Source of the DNA: Phycisphaerae bacterium
GTDB lineage: Bacteria > Planctomycetota > Phycisphaerae > Phycisphaerales > SM1A02
DNA length: 64,000 nt
Direction of reading: 5' to 3'
Assembly (NCBI GenBank): GCA_002711415.1
Contig: PARI01000032.1
Location: 146,861-210,860 of the forward strand
Positions within the stretch are counted from its first letter, which is position 1; every line of letters begins with the position of its first letter. The position numbers were made by a program, and so were the translations under genes. Below the pieces are notes generated by a model, which worked only from the letters and a program-made list of their open reading frames with translations, ran no database searches and was not told the origin of the DNA. Shown here in pieces: positions 53,838 through 61,945 of this stretch.

Positions 53838-55073
53838 TCAGCCGCCGATGGCAGATTGCATCTCCAGAAGCGGGAGCAGGATCGCCGCCAGGACGAAGGC
53901 CGCGATCACCGCCATGACGGCGAGGAGGATCGGGGGCAGGGCCTTCGAGAAGATCTTCAGGGAGTTGTTCACCTGGCGATCGAAGGCCTTGGCGGCGTGC
54001 ATGAGCATGCTCTCGAGCCGACCTGACCGTTCGCCGATGTTGACGATCTGGACCAGCAGTGGGGGGAAGTGTCCGCACCTCTCGAGAGGATCCGCGAGTG
54101 AGCCACCCGTGGAGACCTTCTCCTGGACCATGTCGATCGCCTGCATCAGCACGGTGTTGCCGAGCGTGTCCCTGACGATCTTCAAGGCGGTGAGGATCGG
54201 TATGCCTGCCGAGACCAGCGTGCCGAGGGTTCTGGTGAACCTCGCGACCGCGACATCTCGAAGGACGCGACCGAGCAGGGGCATCTTCAGAAGCAGGCCA
54301 TCGAACAGCAGCTTGTTCCGTGGGATCCTGATCCATGCCCGCCACGCGAAGAACGCCGTGATCACCAGGAGGATGATGACCAGCCACCACGTCTCGATGA
54401 ACGTGGCCATGCTCAGCAGGAACTGCGTCGGCCATGGCATGGTGAACCCAGGCTGGCCTTCCAGTGGCTCCAGGAGCGTTGGCAGGAGGAAGGTGACCAG
54501 GACGACGACGCTGATTGCGATGAGGACGGCCACGATCATCGGGTAGACCGTCGCACTGACGAGTTCGCGCCTCAGCTCGACCGAGCGATCCAGAAGGTCG
54601 GCCAACTGGTGCAGGACCTCGCTCATCTGTCCCGAGGCATCCGCTGCTCGCATCATGCCGATGATCATGTCGTCAAAGGGCGCGCCATACTCGGCACATG
54701 CCTGATGAAGTGGCATGCCCGCCTCGACCTTCTCGATGAGGAAGTCGAGGATCTGCTGGGAGTTCGCGGTCCCCTGTCGCCGAACCGTCTGGAGTCCCTG
54801 CATCAGGGGCAGGCCAGCTTCCAGTGCCGTCGCCAGTTCGCGAACCAGGTTCGCTACCTCGGGCCGGCTCAGGGTCTTCTTGGACCTGCCGAGGCTGATG
54901 GAGAGCCCGCCGGACTCGCCCGTTCCAGCATGGTCCTTCACGGCATCGAGTTCGGTGGGCAGCTCGCCGCGGCCGGTCAAGAGCCTCATCGCCGCCTCAC
55001 GGTCGCTCGCCTGGATCTCGCCGGCCGATTCGACTCCGTCGGTTTTGATTGTCTTGTAGCGAAATGCCGGCAT
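53838..55073 (-). CDS. gspF: Type II secretion inner-membrane platform GspF, set 3
   Basis: The 411-residue protein begins 'MPAFRYKTIKTDG' as GspF proteins do and has two T2SSF domains ('TALEAGLPLMQGLQTV' and 'TLVSAGIPILTALKIV'), three membrane segments and the C-terminal 'FVLAAILLPLLEMQSAIGG'. It forms the inner-membrane platform on which GspE works. AGGGA precedes ATG 55073 at normal spacing. It lies 13 bases after gspE and is followed by the gspG gap. It is clearly distinct from the other two platforms in the window. Confidence 0.94.
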   Translation of the reverse strand: MPAFRYKTIKTDGVESAGEIQASDREAAMRLLTGRGELPTELDAVKDHAGTGESGGLSISLGRSKKTLSRPEVANLVRELATALEAGLPLMQGLQTVRRQGTANSQQILDFLIEKVEAGMPLHQACAEYGAPFDDMIIGMMRAADASGQMSEVLHQLADLLDRSVELRRELVSATVYPMIVAVLIAISVVVLVTFLLPTLLEPLEGQPGFTMPWPTQFLLSMATFIETWWLVIILLVITAFFAWRAWIRIPRNKLLFDGLLLKMPLLGRVLRDVAVARFTRTLGTLVSAGIPILTALKIVRDTLGNTVLMQAIDMVQEKVSTGGSLADPLERCGHFPPLLVQIVNIGERSGRLESMLMHAAKAFDRQVNNSLKIFSKALPPILLAVMAVIAAFVLAAILLPLLEMQSAIGG

Positions 55074-55086
55074 TGGACGTCCCTGT

Positions 55087-56769
55087 CTACTTGATCAGCT
55101 CCTCGACATCCTGGGTTGCTCGCAGGACCTCCTGGATCGTCGTTGCACCTGCGGCCGCCTTGGAGATTCCATCCATGCGCATGTTGATGAAGTCCTTGCC
55201 CATGTTCTCCTTCAACTCGATCACCGGTCGGTTGTCCGCGATGGCGGCCCGAAGGTCTGAGTTGACCCGGATCAGTTCGAAGAAACCGATCCGTCCCCTG
55301 AAGCCGGTGTTCCGGCATTCCTCGCATCCAGCGCCGATCATCTGACGGCCATTGAACTGGTCCAGTTCATCGGCGGTGAGCCTGTGCAGCGTCTCCTCGG
55401 GTATCGGTCGCGACTCGGCACAGTACTCGCAGACCCGTCGCCCGAGTCTCTGGGCGAGAAGGCCCTCGATGACCGAGGCGACAAGGTATGGCTCGGCACC
55501 CATGTCGATCATTCGGCCGATCGAGCTGATCGCATCGTTGGTGTGCAGCGTGCTGAAGATGAGGTGGCCGGTCAGGGCCGAGCGAATCGCGATGTCCACC
55601 GTCTCGTTGTCACGGACTTCGCCGACGAAGATCACGTCCGGGTCCTGCCTGAGGATCGAACGGAGTCCCGATGCGAAGGTCAAGCCTCTCTTTGGGTTGA
55701 CCGGAATCTGGTTGATCCCCGACAACTCGTACTCGACCGGATCCTCGATCGTGATGATCTTCTTCCGGGGGTCGTACAGCTTGCTCAGGGCCGCGTAGAG
55801 CGTGGTCGTCTTGCCCGAACCGGTGGGTCCGGTGACCAGGACGAGCCCATGCGGCTTGTCGATCATCCGGTCCATCATGTCGCGATGGATCTCGCTCATG
55901 CCCAGGTTCTGGAGGTCCAGGGACTGGGCGCTCTTGTCCAGAATTCGCATGACCACTGATTCGCCGTAGAGCGTCGGTACGGTCGAGACACGGATGTCCA
56001 CCTTCCTGCCCTCGAAGCGTAGGGTGATGTGCCCGTCCTGTGGGACGTATCGTTCCGCGATGTTCATGTGCGCCATGATCTTGATTCGACCGATCAGCGC
56101 CGGCTGGAGGTGCTTCGGAGGCGGGGGTTGTTCGATGAGGATGCCATCGATCCTGTACTTGACCTTCAGTTCGCTTTCGAATGGCTCGATGTGCACGTCG
56201 GAGGTTCTTGATTGGATCGCTTCCAGCAGCACCAGGTTGACCAGGTTGATCAGCGTGGGCTGTTCGGCCATTCGATGGACATCATCCGCCTCGATCGCGT
56301 CGAGGTTGTGCTCGGCCTCCATCGCGGTGACATCGCCGTCACGGGCCAGGCTTTCGGCCATGCGAGCGGCTGTGGTGCCGTAATGGACACGCATCAACTC
56401 GCTGAAGAGATCCTGGTCGAGTCCCACCCGCGTGATCGGGAGATCGCACAGCGAGGTCATCTCGTCGACCGCGGAGATGTCCAGGGGGTCCGCCATGGCC
56501 ACGAGCAGGCTGCCGTCATCGATCCTGATGGGGATGGCGCGAAGCCGCACCGCTGTATCAGGGGTCACGTGTTCGACCGCTGATTCATCGACGTCCGGCA
56601 TCTTCTCGAGCCACTGGATCCCCAGCATCCGACACCGTTCCCGCCCGGCGTCCGGTGAATCGATGGAGGTCTCCATGCCCGAGTTCCCGGAGGGATGCTC
56701 GAGAATCATCTCGCCGTCAAGTGGATCGGGAGAGCGTTCGGGTGAATTGTCTGTTGGATCATGACTCAC
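55087..56769 (-). CDS. gspE: Type II secretion ATPase GspE, set 3
   Basis: The N-terminal ~60 residues are variable and acidic; a GspE_N-like domain (about 60-150) and the ATPase follow. Motifs are Walker A 'GPTGSGKTTTLY' (about 320), Asp box 'TIEDPVEYEL', Walker B 'DPDVIFVGEVRD', His box 'STLHTNDAISSIGRMID' and the zinc tetracysteine 'CEYC' / 'CEEC'. It drives pseudopilus assembly. GTG 56769 has AGGG eight bases upstream. It is the first gene of the set 3 locus in transcription order. At 560 residues it is slightly long because of the N-terminal extension. Confidence 0.95.
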   Translation of the reverse strand: MSHDPTDNSPERSPDPLDGEMILEHPSGNSGMETSIDSPDAGRERCRMLGIQWLEKMPDVDESAVEHVTPDTAVRLRAIPIRIDDGSLLVAMADPLDISAVDEMTSLCDLPITRVGLDQDLFSELMRVHYGTTAARMAESLARDGDVTAMEAEHNLDAIEADDVHRMAEQPTLINLVNLVLLEAIQSRTSDVHIEPFESELKVKYRIDGILIEQPPPPKHLQPALIGRIKIMAHMNIAERYVPQDGHITLRFEGRKVDIRVSTVPTLYGESVVMRILDKSAQSLDLQNLGMSEIHRDMMDRMIDKPHGLVLVTGPTGSGKTTTLYAALSKLYDPRKKIITIEDPVEYELSGINQIPVNPKRGLTFASGLRSILRQDPDVIFVGEVRDNETVDIAIRSALTGHLIFSTLHTNDAISSIGRMIDMGAEPYLVASVIEGLLAQRLGRRVCEYCAESRPIPEETLHRLTADELDQFNGRQMIGAGCEECRNTGFRGRIGFFELIRVNSDLRAAIADNRPVIELKENMGKDFINMRMDGISKAAAGATTIQEVLRATQDVEELIK

Positions 56770-56804
56770 GGTATGGACCCTGTTCCTGGTGCGATTGGAA
56801 CCGC

Positions 56805-58232
56805 CTACTGATCGGCGCCCTTGCCTGAACCACCCTTTTGCGGTGCGCCCTTCTTCGAGTGTCCCGAGTGCCTCGGGGGACGTGTCGGACGATCGGTTGA
56901 ACCCGGGCCGCTTGGGCTGAGTCGACGATCTGGACTGCCGGAACTAGGCCTTGAAGGTGCACGGACACCGTCCGGATTCGATGACGGTACCGAGCCGCCG
57001 ATGCGGCCCTGGGCGTTGCCGCCCTTGGTGTTGCCGAATGAAGGCAGCAATTCGTTCTGTTCAGGGGTCAGGATGTCCCTCAATGCCTGGAGGGTCCTGT
57101 TGTTCAACTCGTCGCGCATCTTCTTTGCGTCCATCCACGCCTGCGATTCACTTCGCCTCGTGGTCTGGTCGCCGTTGCGCCGGTCGATCATCAGCTGCAC
57201 TTCTTGCCTTGGCTTCTTCGGTTCATCCTCCCGAAGCACCGCGACCATGTGCATCTGCAATTGACCGAGTTCCGAGAGGTAGTCGACCTCGAGCGTGTCA
57301 ATCGCGATCAGTTGTTCGTCCGTCAGGGTCTCCAGGGACCTGGCCAGTTCGAAGTACCGGAGGATCGGTGATCGAAGGAACGCCTTTGGATAGCCGCGTT
57401 CATGGGCCTTCATCCGGAAGGCATCACCATGCGGGGCGGGGAGTGATTCCGAGATCGACTCGATGGCCTGGTCGTTGGCGGTCCGGACCGCGACCCTCTG
57501 CTGCATCAACTTCTCCATCGCGATCAGCCCCGAGTCGAAGTCCATGGTGGCCATCGCCTCCTTGATCATGTCCTGGTTCTGGAGGATCGTCGACATGCGG
57601 GACTGAAGTGCCCCATCAAGGTCGATCTCGTACTGGATGATCGCGGGTTCGGCCTCCATCATGGCCTCGGAGGGGAGGTTCATCTCGTTGATCAGAGTCA
57701 CGAGGTTGGTGGATTCGCCTGAAATCTCTCCCTTGGGAAGCTCGTACTCCCTCGTCAACGCCATCTCGAGTCGAGGCCACTGCTCTAACTGCACCGGACC
57801 AAGCTGGCTCTTGAGATTGTCAAGGAACTCGATTCGCAGGAGCTCCTTGGTCTGGTTCAGTTGTTCCAGCGGAGCCATGATCAGCCGCATCATCTCGGGG
57901 TTGTTGGCCTGGCCCGATGCGACCATCTGCCTCATGGCCTCGGTCTGGTCCTTCATCTTGAGCCTGGCGGTCTCCGTCTCCATCTTGAACGAGACCGAGT
58001 AATCCTCGAGAAGTGATTCGAGGATGTGTCGTTGCCACTGCTCGAGCTTGAGAACATCGTTGATCAGCTGCGCGTCCCTTCGAAGGAAGGTCGGCTGGAA
58101 GGCATCGGCGAAACCCGCCTGTCCGCCGAACTGAGCATGGCTGTTGCCACTGAGGCACACGGCGGTCAGGGTCGCCATCGAGACGAGTACCGCCCTGGTC
58201 AATCTGCGGTGAATCCAAGACTGCCTGATCAT
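56805..58232 (-). CDS. Exported helical protein of unknown function with basic, Pro/Gly-rich tail
   Basis: A Sec signal (about 1-34, ending 'GNSHAQ') precedes about 340 residues predicted to be helical and charged, with repeated 'LT.EQ'-like motifs ('LTDEQLIAIDTLE' and 'ILTPEQNELLPSF') reminiscent of, but not identical to, Spy/CpxP LTxxQ repeats. The last ~80 residues are Pro/Gly/Ser/Arg/Lys-rich and end 'GGSGKGADQ'. AGGAG precedes ATG 58232 by eight bases. It sits 35 bases upstream of gspE on the same strand and could be co-transcribed with the secretion genes; it might be a periplasmic chaperone or a secreted client. No family is recognised with confidence. Confidence 0.68.
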   Translation of the reverse strand: MIRQSWIHRRLTRAVLVSMATLTAVCLSGNSHAQFGGQAGFADAFQPTFLRRDAQLINDVLKLEQWQRHILESLLEDYSVSFKMETETARLKMKDQTEAMRQMVASGQANNPEMMRLIMAPLEQLNQTKELLRIEFLDNLKSQLGPVQLEQWPRLEMALTREYELPKGEISGESTNLVTLINEMNLPSEAMMEAEPAIIQYEIDLDGALQSRMSTILQNQDMIKEAMATMDFDSGLIAMEKLMQQRVAVRTANDQAIESISESLPAPHGDAFRMKAHERGYPKAFLRSPILRYFELARSLETLTDEQLIAIDTLEVDYLSELGQLQMHMVAVLREDEPKKPRQEVQLMIDRRNGDQTTRRSESQAWMDAKKMRDELNNRTLQALRDILTPEQNELLPSFGNTKGGNAQGRIGGSVPSSNPDGVRAPSRPSSGSPDRRLSPSGPGSTDRPTRPPRHSGHSKKGAPQKGGSGKGADQ

Positions 58233-58457
58233 GTTCGAGCTCCTGTTCTACCTGCCTTCTCAGTGGGCACCTGGAAATGTCCCAACAGCCCTGACATGGC
58301 CGGGGGCTCATGAACAACGCCCCAGGGGACCCTTTTATGTCGAGAAAAAGAGGGGCGTTTGTACAGTTCTGGGCAAGATCCCCTCCAGGAAAGGGCCGAA
58401 AGTCCATCCTGTCCGATAAATCGTCATCGCCACCAGTGATTTGCACCGTCCTTGGAA

Positions 58458-59150
58458 TCAGAGCGTGGTTCGCTGCTCGATCCGTTTCTCGGATTCGGTC
58501 TGGACGATCCTGTGCACGTAGATTCCGGGTGTGTGCACCTGGTCGGGGTCCAGCGTACCCGTCTCGACGATCTCCTCGACCTCTGCGACCGTGATCCGGC
58601 CGCATGAGGCGACCATGGGGTTGAAGTTCCTCGCGGTCTTCCTGTAGATGAGGTTGCCGCTCGTGTCGGCCTTGTAGGCCTTCACGAGGGACAGGTCCGC
58701 GACGATGCCTTCCTCGAGTATGTACTGGTGGCCGTCGAACTGCTTGTGTTCCTTGCCCTCGGCGATCACGGTTCCGACCCCAGTCCTCGTGTAGAACCCG
58801 GCGATGCCCGCGCCTCCGGCACGAAGCCTCTCTGCGAGGGTGCCCTGCGGGTTGAATTCGACCTCGAGTTCCTCGGCCATGAACTGCCGTTCGAACTCCT
58901 CGTTCTCGCCGACGTAGCTGGAGACCATCTTCCGGATCTGCCTTGTCTGAAGCAGCAGGCCCAGTCCCCAGTCGTCGACGCCGGCATTGTTGCTGATCAC
59001 CGTCAGATCGGTCACGCCGGTGTCACGGAGCGCGATGATCAGTTGCTCCGGGATCCCGCACAGTCCGAAGCCGCCGACGGCGACCGTCATGCCTGGCTTG
59101 CAGAGTCCCTCAAGTGCTTGTGCCGGGGAATCGTAAATCTTCTCGACCAT
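58458..59150 (-). CDS. 3-oxoacid CoA-transferase subunit A
   Basis: The family I CoA-transferase alpha subunit is recognised by 'GMTVAVGGFGLCGIPEQLI' and 'LTVISNNAGVDDWGLGLLL', with 'GAGIAGFYTRTGVGT' and 'AYKADTSGNLIYRKTARNFN' further on. It normally forms a complex with a B subunit that carries the catalytic Glu; no B subunit gene lies on either side here. ATG 59150 has GGAG nine bases upstream and is preferred over TTG 59165. The substrate could be succinyl-CoA with acetoacetate, or another short-chain pair. The gene is divergent from an MFS transporter. Confidence 0.88.
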   Translation of the reverse strand: MVEKIYDSPAQALEGLCKPGMTVAVGGFGLCGIPEQLIIALRDTGVTDLTVISNNAGVDDWGLGLLLQTRQIRKMVSSYVGENEEFERQFMAEELEVEFNPQGTLAERLRAGGAGIAGFYTRTGVGTVIAEGKEHKQFDGHQYILEEGIVADLSLVKAYKADTSGNLIYRKTARNFNPMVASCGRITVAEVEEIVETGTLDPDQVHTPGIYVHRIVQTESEKRIEQRTTL

Positions 59151-59303
59151 GTGCAAGTTCTCCAATCACCTGAAGTGTACCTGCAAATCACAAGGCCGTA
59201 CGTCGCATGGTTACTCGGAGGGCGGTTGGCGTGATGCCTGCTATAGTGCACGATTCACGCCACGGCATCGGGCGATCCTCGTCCATGATCTGTGGTTCCG
59301 CGC

Positions 59304-59309
59304 TAGAAT
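59304..59309 (+). promoter_or_regulatory. -10-like hexamer six bases before the MFS start codon
   Basis: TAGAAT lies at 59304-59309 and the ATG at 59316, so a transcript from it would start at or within a few bases of the ATG. No clear -35 or ribosome binding site is seen. It suggests a leaderless mRNA, as for the PTPS-like gene. Confidence 0.35.
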
Positions 59310-59315
59310 CACGAC

Positions 59316-60554
59316 ATGAAGACGCCTGACATGGAACCCGCCCCGCATCGGCCGGCAAATGCTCGGATCGATATCGAACTTGTGTTCCTGCTGCTCTTGC
59401 TGTCGGCGATGCCGGACACCATGGTGATACCTCTGGTGAAGGAACTGGTGGTCGACCGCTACGAGGTCACTGATGCGTCGGCGCACCTGTTCCTGATACT
59501 GAACCTCGTGGGCGCGCTGCTGGCCCTGCCATTCATCGCGATCCTGAAGCCGTTGCTGGGACTCAGGAAGCTGCTGTTCGCTTCCTCCCTTGCCGGTGCG
59601 ATCCTGCTCTGCGTGATGAGCATGCCGATCGGATTCGTGTTCACGATCGGACTGCGGCTGGTCGAGGGGATGACCGACGTGCTCATCTTCGCCGTGCTGA
59701 TGGACATGATCAGCCGCATCGGGCCCAAGGAGGTCCCGGGATTCAGGTTCGGCATTGCCGCCACGGTCCTGATGGGCGGACTGGCCCTGGGCATGCTGAT
59801 CGGAGGAAGCCTGGCCGACCAACTTGGCGAGAACGTGGCCCTGATCTTCCTTGTCGGCGGCGGCATCTACCTGCTCATCGCGCTGCTGGCCGCGACGCTC
59901 AAGCCGTTCAACACCCAGGTCGATCCGGTAGTGGATGAATCCACGACGGTGCACACGGCGCCTGGTCGCCTCTTCTTCCTGGTCGGTCCGTTGCTGATGA
60001 ACTTCTCAGATCGAGCGATCAGCGGACTGATTACGGCTTCGCTGCCCCTCTACCTGTCCCGATCTGGGGACTATTCAGCAGTATGGCGGGGCGGTTTCAT
60101 CGCCTCGATCCTCTTGGCCATGGCGGTGGCCAACATCCCGGCAGGCTGGCTATCCGATCGATTCGGGGCCCTGCCGGTCCGCATCATCTCTGGAACCGGA
60201 TATGCACTGGCGATCGCATCGATTCCCCTTCTGGTCGATCACCCGATCCCGCTCCTGGCACTCATGGTGCTCATCGGGATCCTTGGAAGCGGACTCATGC
60301 CATCGGCGCTCTCGCTTCTCTGCCTGTCCGGGCAGGGGGCGGTGGGCATGGGCGGCTTCCGTGGCGCCGGTGAGTTCGGGTTCCTCTCGGGGATGGTTCT
60401 CTCGGGAATCCTGCTGGGTTCACTGAAGTCGCTGGGATTCGATGATGACAGCGGGGGAGCCTACTCGGTGATCATCCTGGCCTTCGCGGCACTGCACCTT
60501 TGTATCACTGCAGCATCAGCCTTGGTCATCCTGATGGGCATGAAGCGTCGTTGA
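59316..60554 (+). CDS. Major facilitator superfamily transporter
   Basis: The 412-residue protein has about twelve hydrophobic helices in two blocks of six. The loop between helices 2 and 3 ends 'LKPLLGLRKLLFASSLAG', and the equivalent loop of the second half reads 'PAGWLSDRFGALPVRIISG', the classic MFS GxLaDRxG motif. The cytoplasmic loop after helix 6 is short. The substrate is not identifiable. The start at 59316 has no ribosome binding site and a -10-like TAGAAT six bases before it. Convergent with the sigma factor gene (19 bases apart). Confidence 0.85.
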   Translation: MKTPDMEPAPHRPANARIDIELVFLLLLLSAMPDTMVIPLVKELVVDRYEVTDASAHLFLILNLVGALLALPFIAILKPLLGLRKLLFASSLAGAILLCVMSMPIGFVFTIGLRLVEGMTDVLIFAVLMDMISRIGPKEVPGFRFGIAATVLMGGLALGMLIGGSLADQLGENVALIFLVGGGIYLLIALLAATLKPFNTQVDPVVDESTTVHTAPGRLFFLVGPLLMNFSDRAISGLITASLPLYLSRSGDYSAVWRGGFIASILLAMAVANIPAGWLSDRFGALPVRIISGTGYALAIASIPLLVDHPIPLLALMVLIGILGSGLMPSALSLLCLSGQGAVGMGGFRGAGEFGFLSGMVLSGILLGSLKSLGFDDDSGGAYSVIILAFAALHLCITAASALVILMGMKRR

Positions 60555-60573
60555 ATCAGTTCGTGCATGTCGT

Positions 60574-61608
60574 TCAGTTGTCCGTGCCGACCGGGATCCT
60601 CGGATCCTGGAACACGGAGCGTTCGAACCTGGACCGGATCTTCTTCAAGGCCTTGTTCTGGATCTGGCGCACCCGCTCCTTTGTGACCCCGATGATATGG
60701 CCGACCTGTTCCAGTGTCAGCGAGGGCTGGTTCATCGGACGGGCGCCGCACGTGTCGTCCCCGAGGCCGAACCTGTAGTAGATCACCTGCTGCTCGACGG
60801 AGCTGAGTTCCGCAAGGTTGCCTGACACGATGGCCTTCACCTCGTCAGCACATTCCTCCTCGTGCGTCTTGCGAACGGTCTCGAGATGGTTGGATTTCTC
60901 CATCTCGGGATCGAAATCCGTCGGGAACCGCTGGCGATACTTTGACAACTTCATTCCCTGCCTGCTGAACGCCTTCAGGATCGCCCGGCATGCATATGTT
61001 GAGAACTTGAATCCACGGCCGCAGTCGAACTTGTCAACCGATCGGAGCAGCGCCATGTTCCCCTCGCTGACGAGGTCGGCGAAGTCGACTTCACTCATCC
61101 TGGTCCGCTTGGCCATGGCGAGCACGAGCGCGAGATTCGTCTCCGCGATCTGTTCGCGCAGTTGCAGTGCCTTGGAGTACCAGCTCAGAAGATCGCGTGA
61201 ATCCGACGCCGTCGGCTTCTGGCCATCGACTCGCTGCTTGATCACGTTGAGCATGTGCCTGGAGAAGTTGTACTGGAGGAAGATGACGCGTTCCTGGTCG
61301 GCTGTCAGGATGATCGACTTCTGCGTCCTGCCCTTTGGCGACCCGATCTCCATCATCGGCCGATACCAAGATACGTCCGGCCTGTCGATCTCCGGTGCCT
61401 CGTCGAAGATCCTTCGCTCGGCATTGGATCGATGGAACTCATCCGAGTCGATGTAGTCGATCTCCTGCCCCAGCAGCCAGTCGACCAGTCCCTTCTCGTC
61501 CTTGGTCAGTCGCCGTGTCCTTCGCCTGGTGAGGGGCTTTGCCCTCGAACCCCGTCGCGTCTTGGCACGACCGAGTGGTGTGTCTTTACTTGAGAGAGGC
61601 TGGACCAT
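60574..61608 (-). CDS. Alternative sigma-70 family sigma factor with divergent region 2.4
   Basis: The 344-residue protein contains core region 2 ('FADLVSEGNMALLRSVDKFD', about 172-191) and a canonical region 4.2 ('LTLEQVGHIIGVTKERVRQ', about 296-314) followed by 'ALKKIRSRF'. The -10-recognising region reads 'FKFSTYACRAILKAFSRQG', where housekeeping sigma factors have a Trp-rich 'ATWWIRQAITR', so promoter choice likely differs. Region 1.1 is replaced by an Arg/Lys-rich N-terminus. ATG 61608 has GAGGA nine bases upstream and fits the start of the basic region; the open frame to 61905 crosses the structured leader and is rejected. Confidence 0.88.
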   Translation of the reverse strand: MVQPLSSKDTPLGRAKTRRGSRAKPLTRRRTRRLTKDEKGLVDWLLGQEIDYIDSDEFHRSNAERRIFDEAPEIDRPDVSWYRPMMEIGSPKGRTQKSIILTADQERVIFLQYNFSRHMLNVIKQRVDGQKPTASDSRDLLSWYSKALQLREQIAETNLALVLAMAKRTRMSEVDFADLVSEGNMALLRSVDKFDCGRGFKFSTYACRAILKAFSRQGMKLSKYRQRFPTDFDPEMEKSNHLETVRKTHEEECADEVKAIVSGNLAELSSVEQQVIYYRFGLGDDTCGARPMNQPSLTLEQVGHIIGVTKERVRQIQNKALKKIRSRFERSVFQDPRIPVGTDN

Positions 61609-61619
61609 TGACGAGTCCT

Positions 61620-61665
61620 CGCTGTCCCCACATGGAAAGACTGGATTCAATTCAGACGGACAGCG
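61620..61665 (-). promoter_or_regulatory. Inverted repeat sequestering the sigma-factor ribosome binding site
   Basis: In the minus-strand mRNA, CGCTGTCC (61665-61658) pairs with GGACAGCG (61627-61620), an 8-bp perfect stem with a 30-base loop. The 3' arm ends at the first base of the GAGGA ribosome binding site (61620-61616), eleven bases from the ATG. This geometry could limit ribosome access, as in RNA thermometers or translationally controlled sigma factors. Confidence 0.5.
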
Positions 61666-61678
61666 GCAAGCAAGGCGG

Positions 61679-61730
61679 ATCGTGGGGATAGCCCGCCCAA
61701 CAGGGCCTGGAGCCCGTTTCCCACCACGAT
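61679..61730 (-). ncRNA. Structured leader element upstream of the sigma-factor gene
   Basis: Arms ATCGTGG and CCACGAT (61730-61724 and 61685-61679 in mRNA sense) form a 7-bp outer stem, extended by GGA/TCC after a two-base bulge. Inside, one GCCC can pair with either an upstream or a downstream GGGC, so two inner hairpins are mutually exclusive. It resembles no riboswitch class I can name; a switch-like leader is an inference. Confidence 0.35.
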
Positions 61731-61851
61731 GTATGCTCTCGGCGTCGAATGCAGGCCCGAGCCTGCTGGAGGTGGACGCCCTACTACTAGGACATACTCC
61801 GACAACTTGTATTCGGTTCTCTTGAAACTGATTTTCATGTCTGCGCATGCG

Positions 61852-61871
61852 AAAAAACGCCCCTGGAGGCG
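61852..61871 (-). terminator. Rho-independent terminator after ndk
   Basis: In the minus-strand transcript CGCC (61871-61868) and GGCG (61861-61858) form a short GC stem with a six-base loop, followed directly by six T (61857-61852). It lies 75 bases after the ndk stop and before the sigma-factor leader. Confidence 0.6.
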
Positions 61872-61945
61872 GATTTTCATATATCGGAGGGTGGCCTGAA
61901 CTCATCCCTCGACTGGATTCTCATTCGGCTCAAGGCCTGCTCGGA

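Larger units (their letters stand above)
61609..61945. other. Non-coding region between the sigma factor gene and ndk (337 bp)
   Basis: No convincing gene is seen. From right to left it holds the ndk terminator (61852-61871), a stretch of about 120 bases where the sigma gene promoter must lie, and two predicted RNA structures in the sigma leader (61679-61730 and 61620-61665). The AT content is raised around 61790-61850. No promoter could be fixed with confidence. Confidence 0.6.

Noticed and set aside
61609-61905. N-terminal extension of the sigma-factor frame up to 61905
   Set aside because: It crosses the ndk terminator and the structured leader; the ATG at 61608 has a good ribosome binding site and begins the basic N-terminus.
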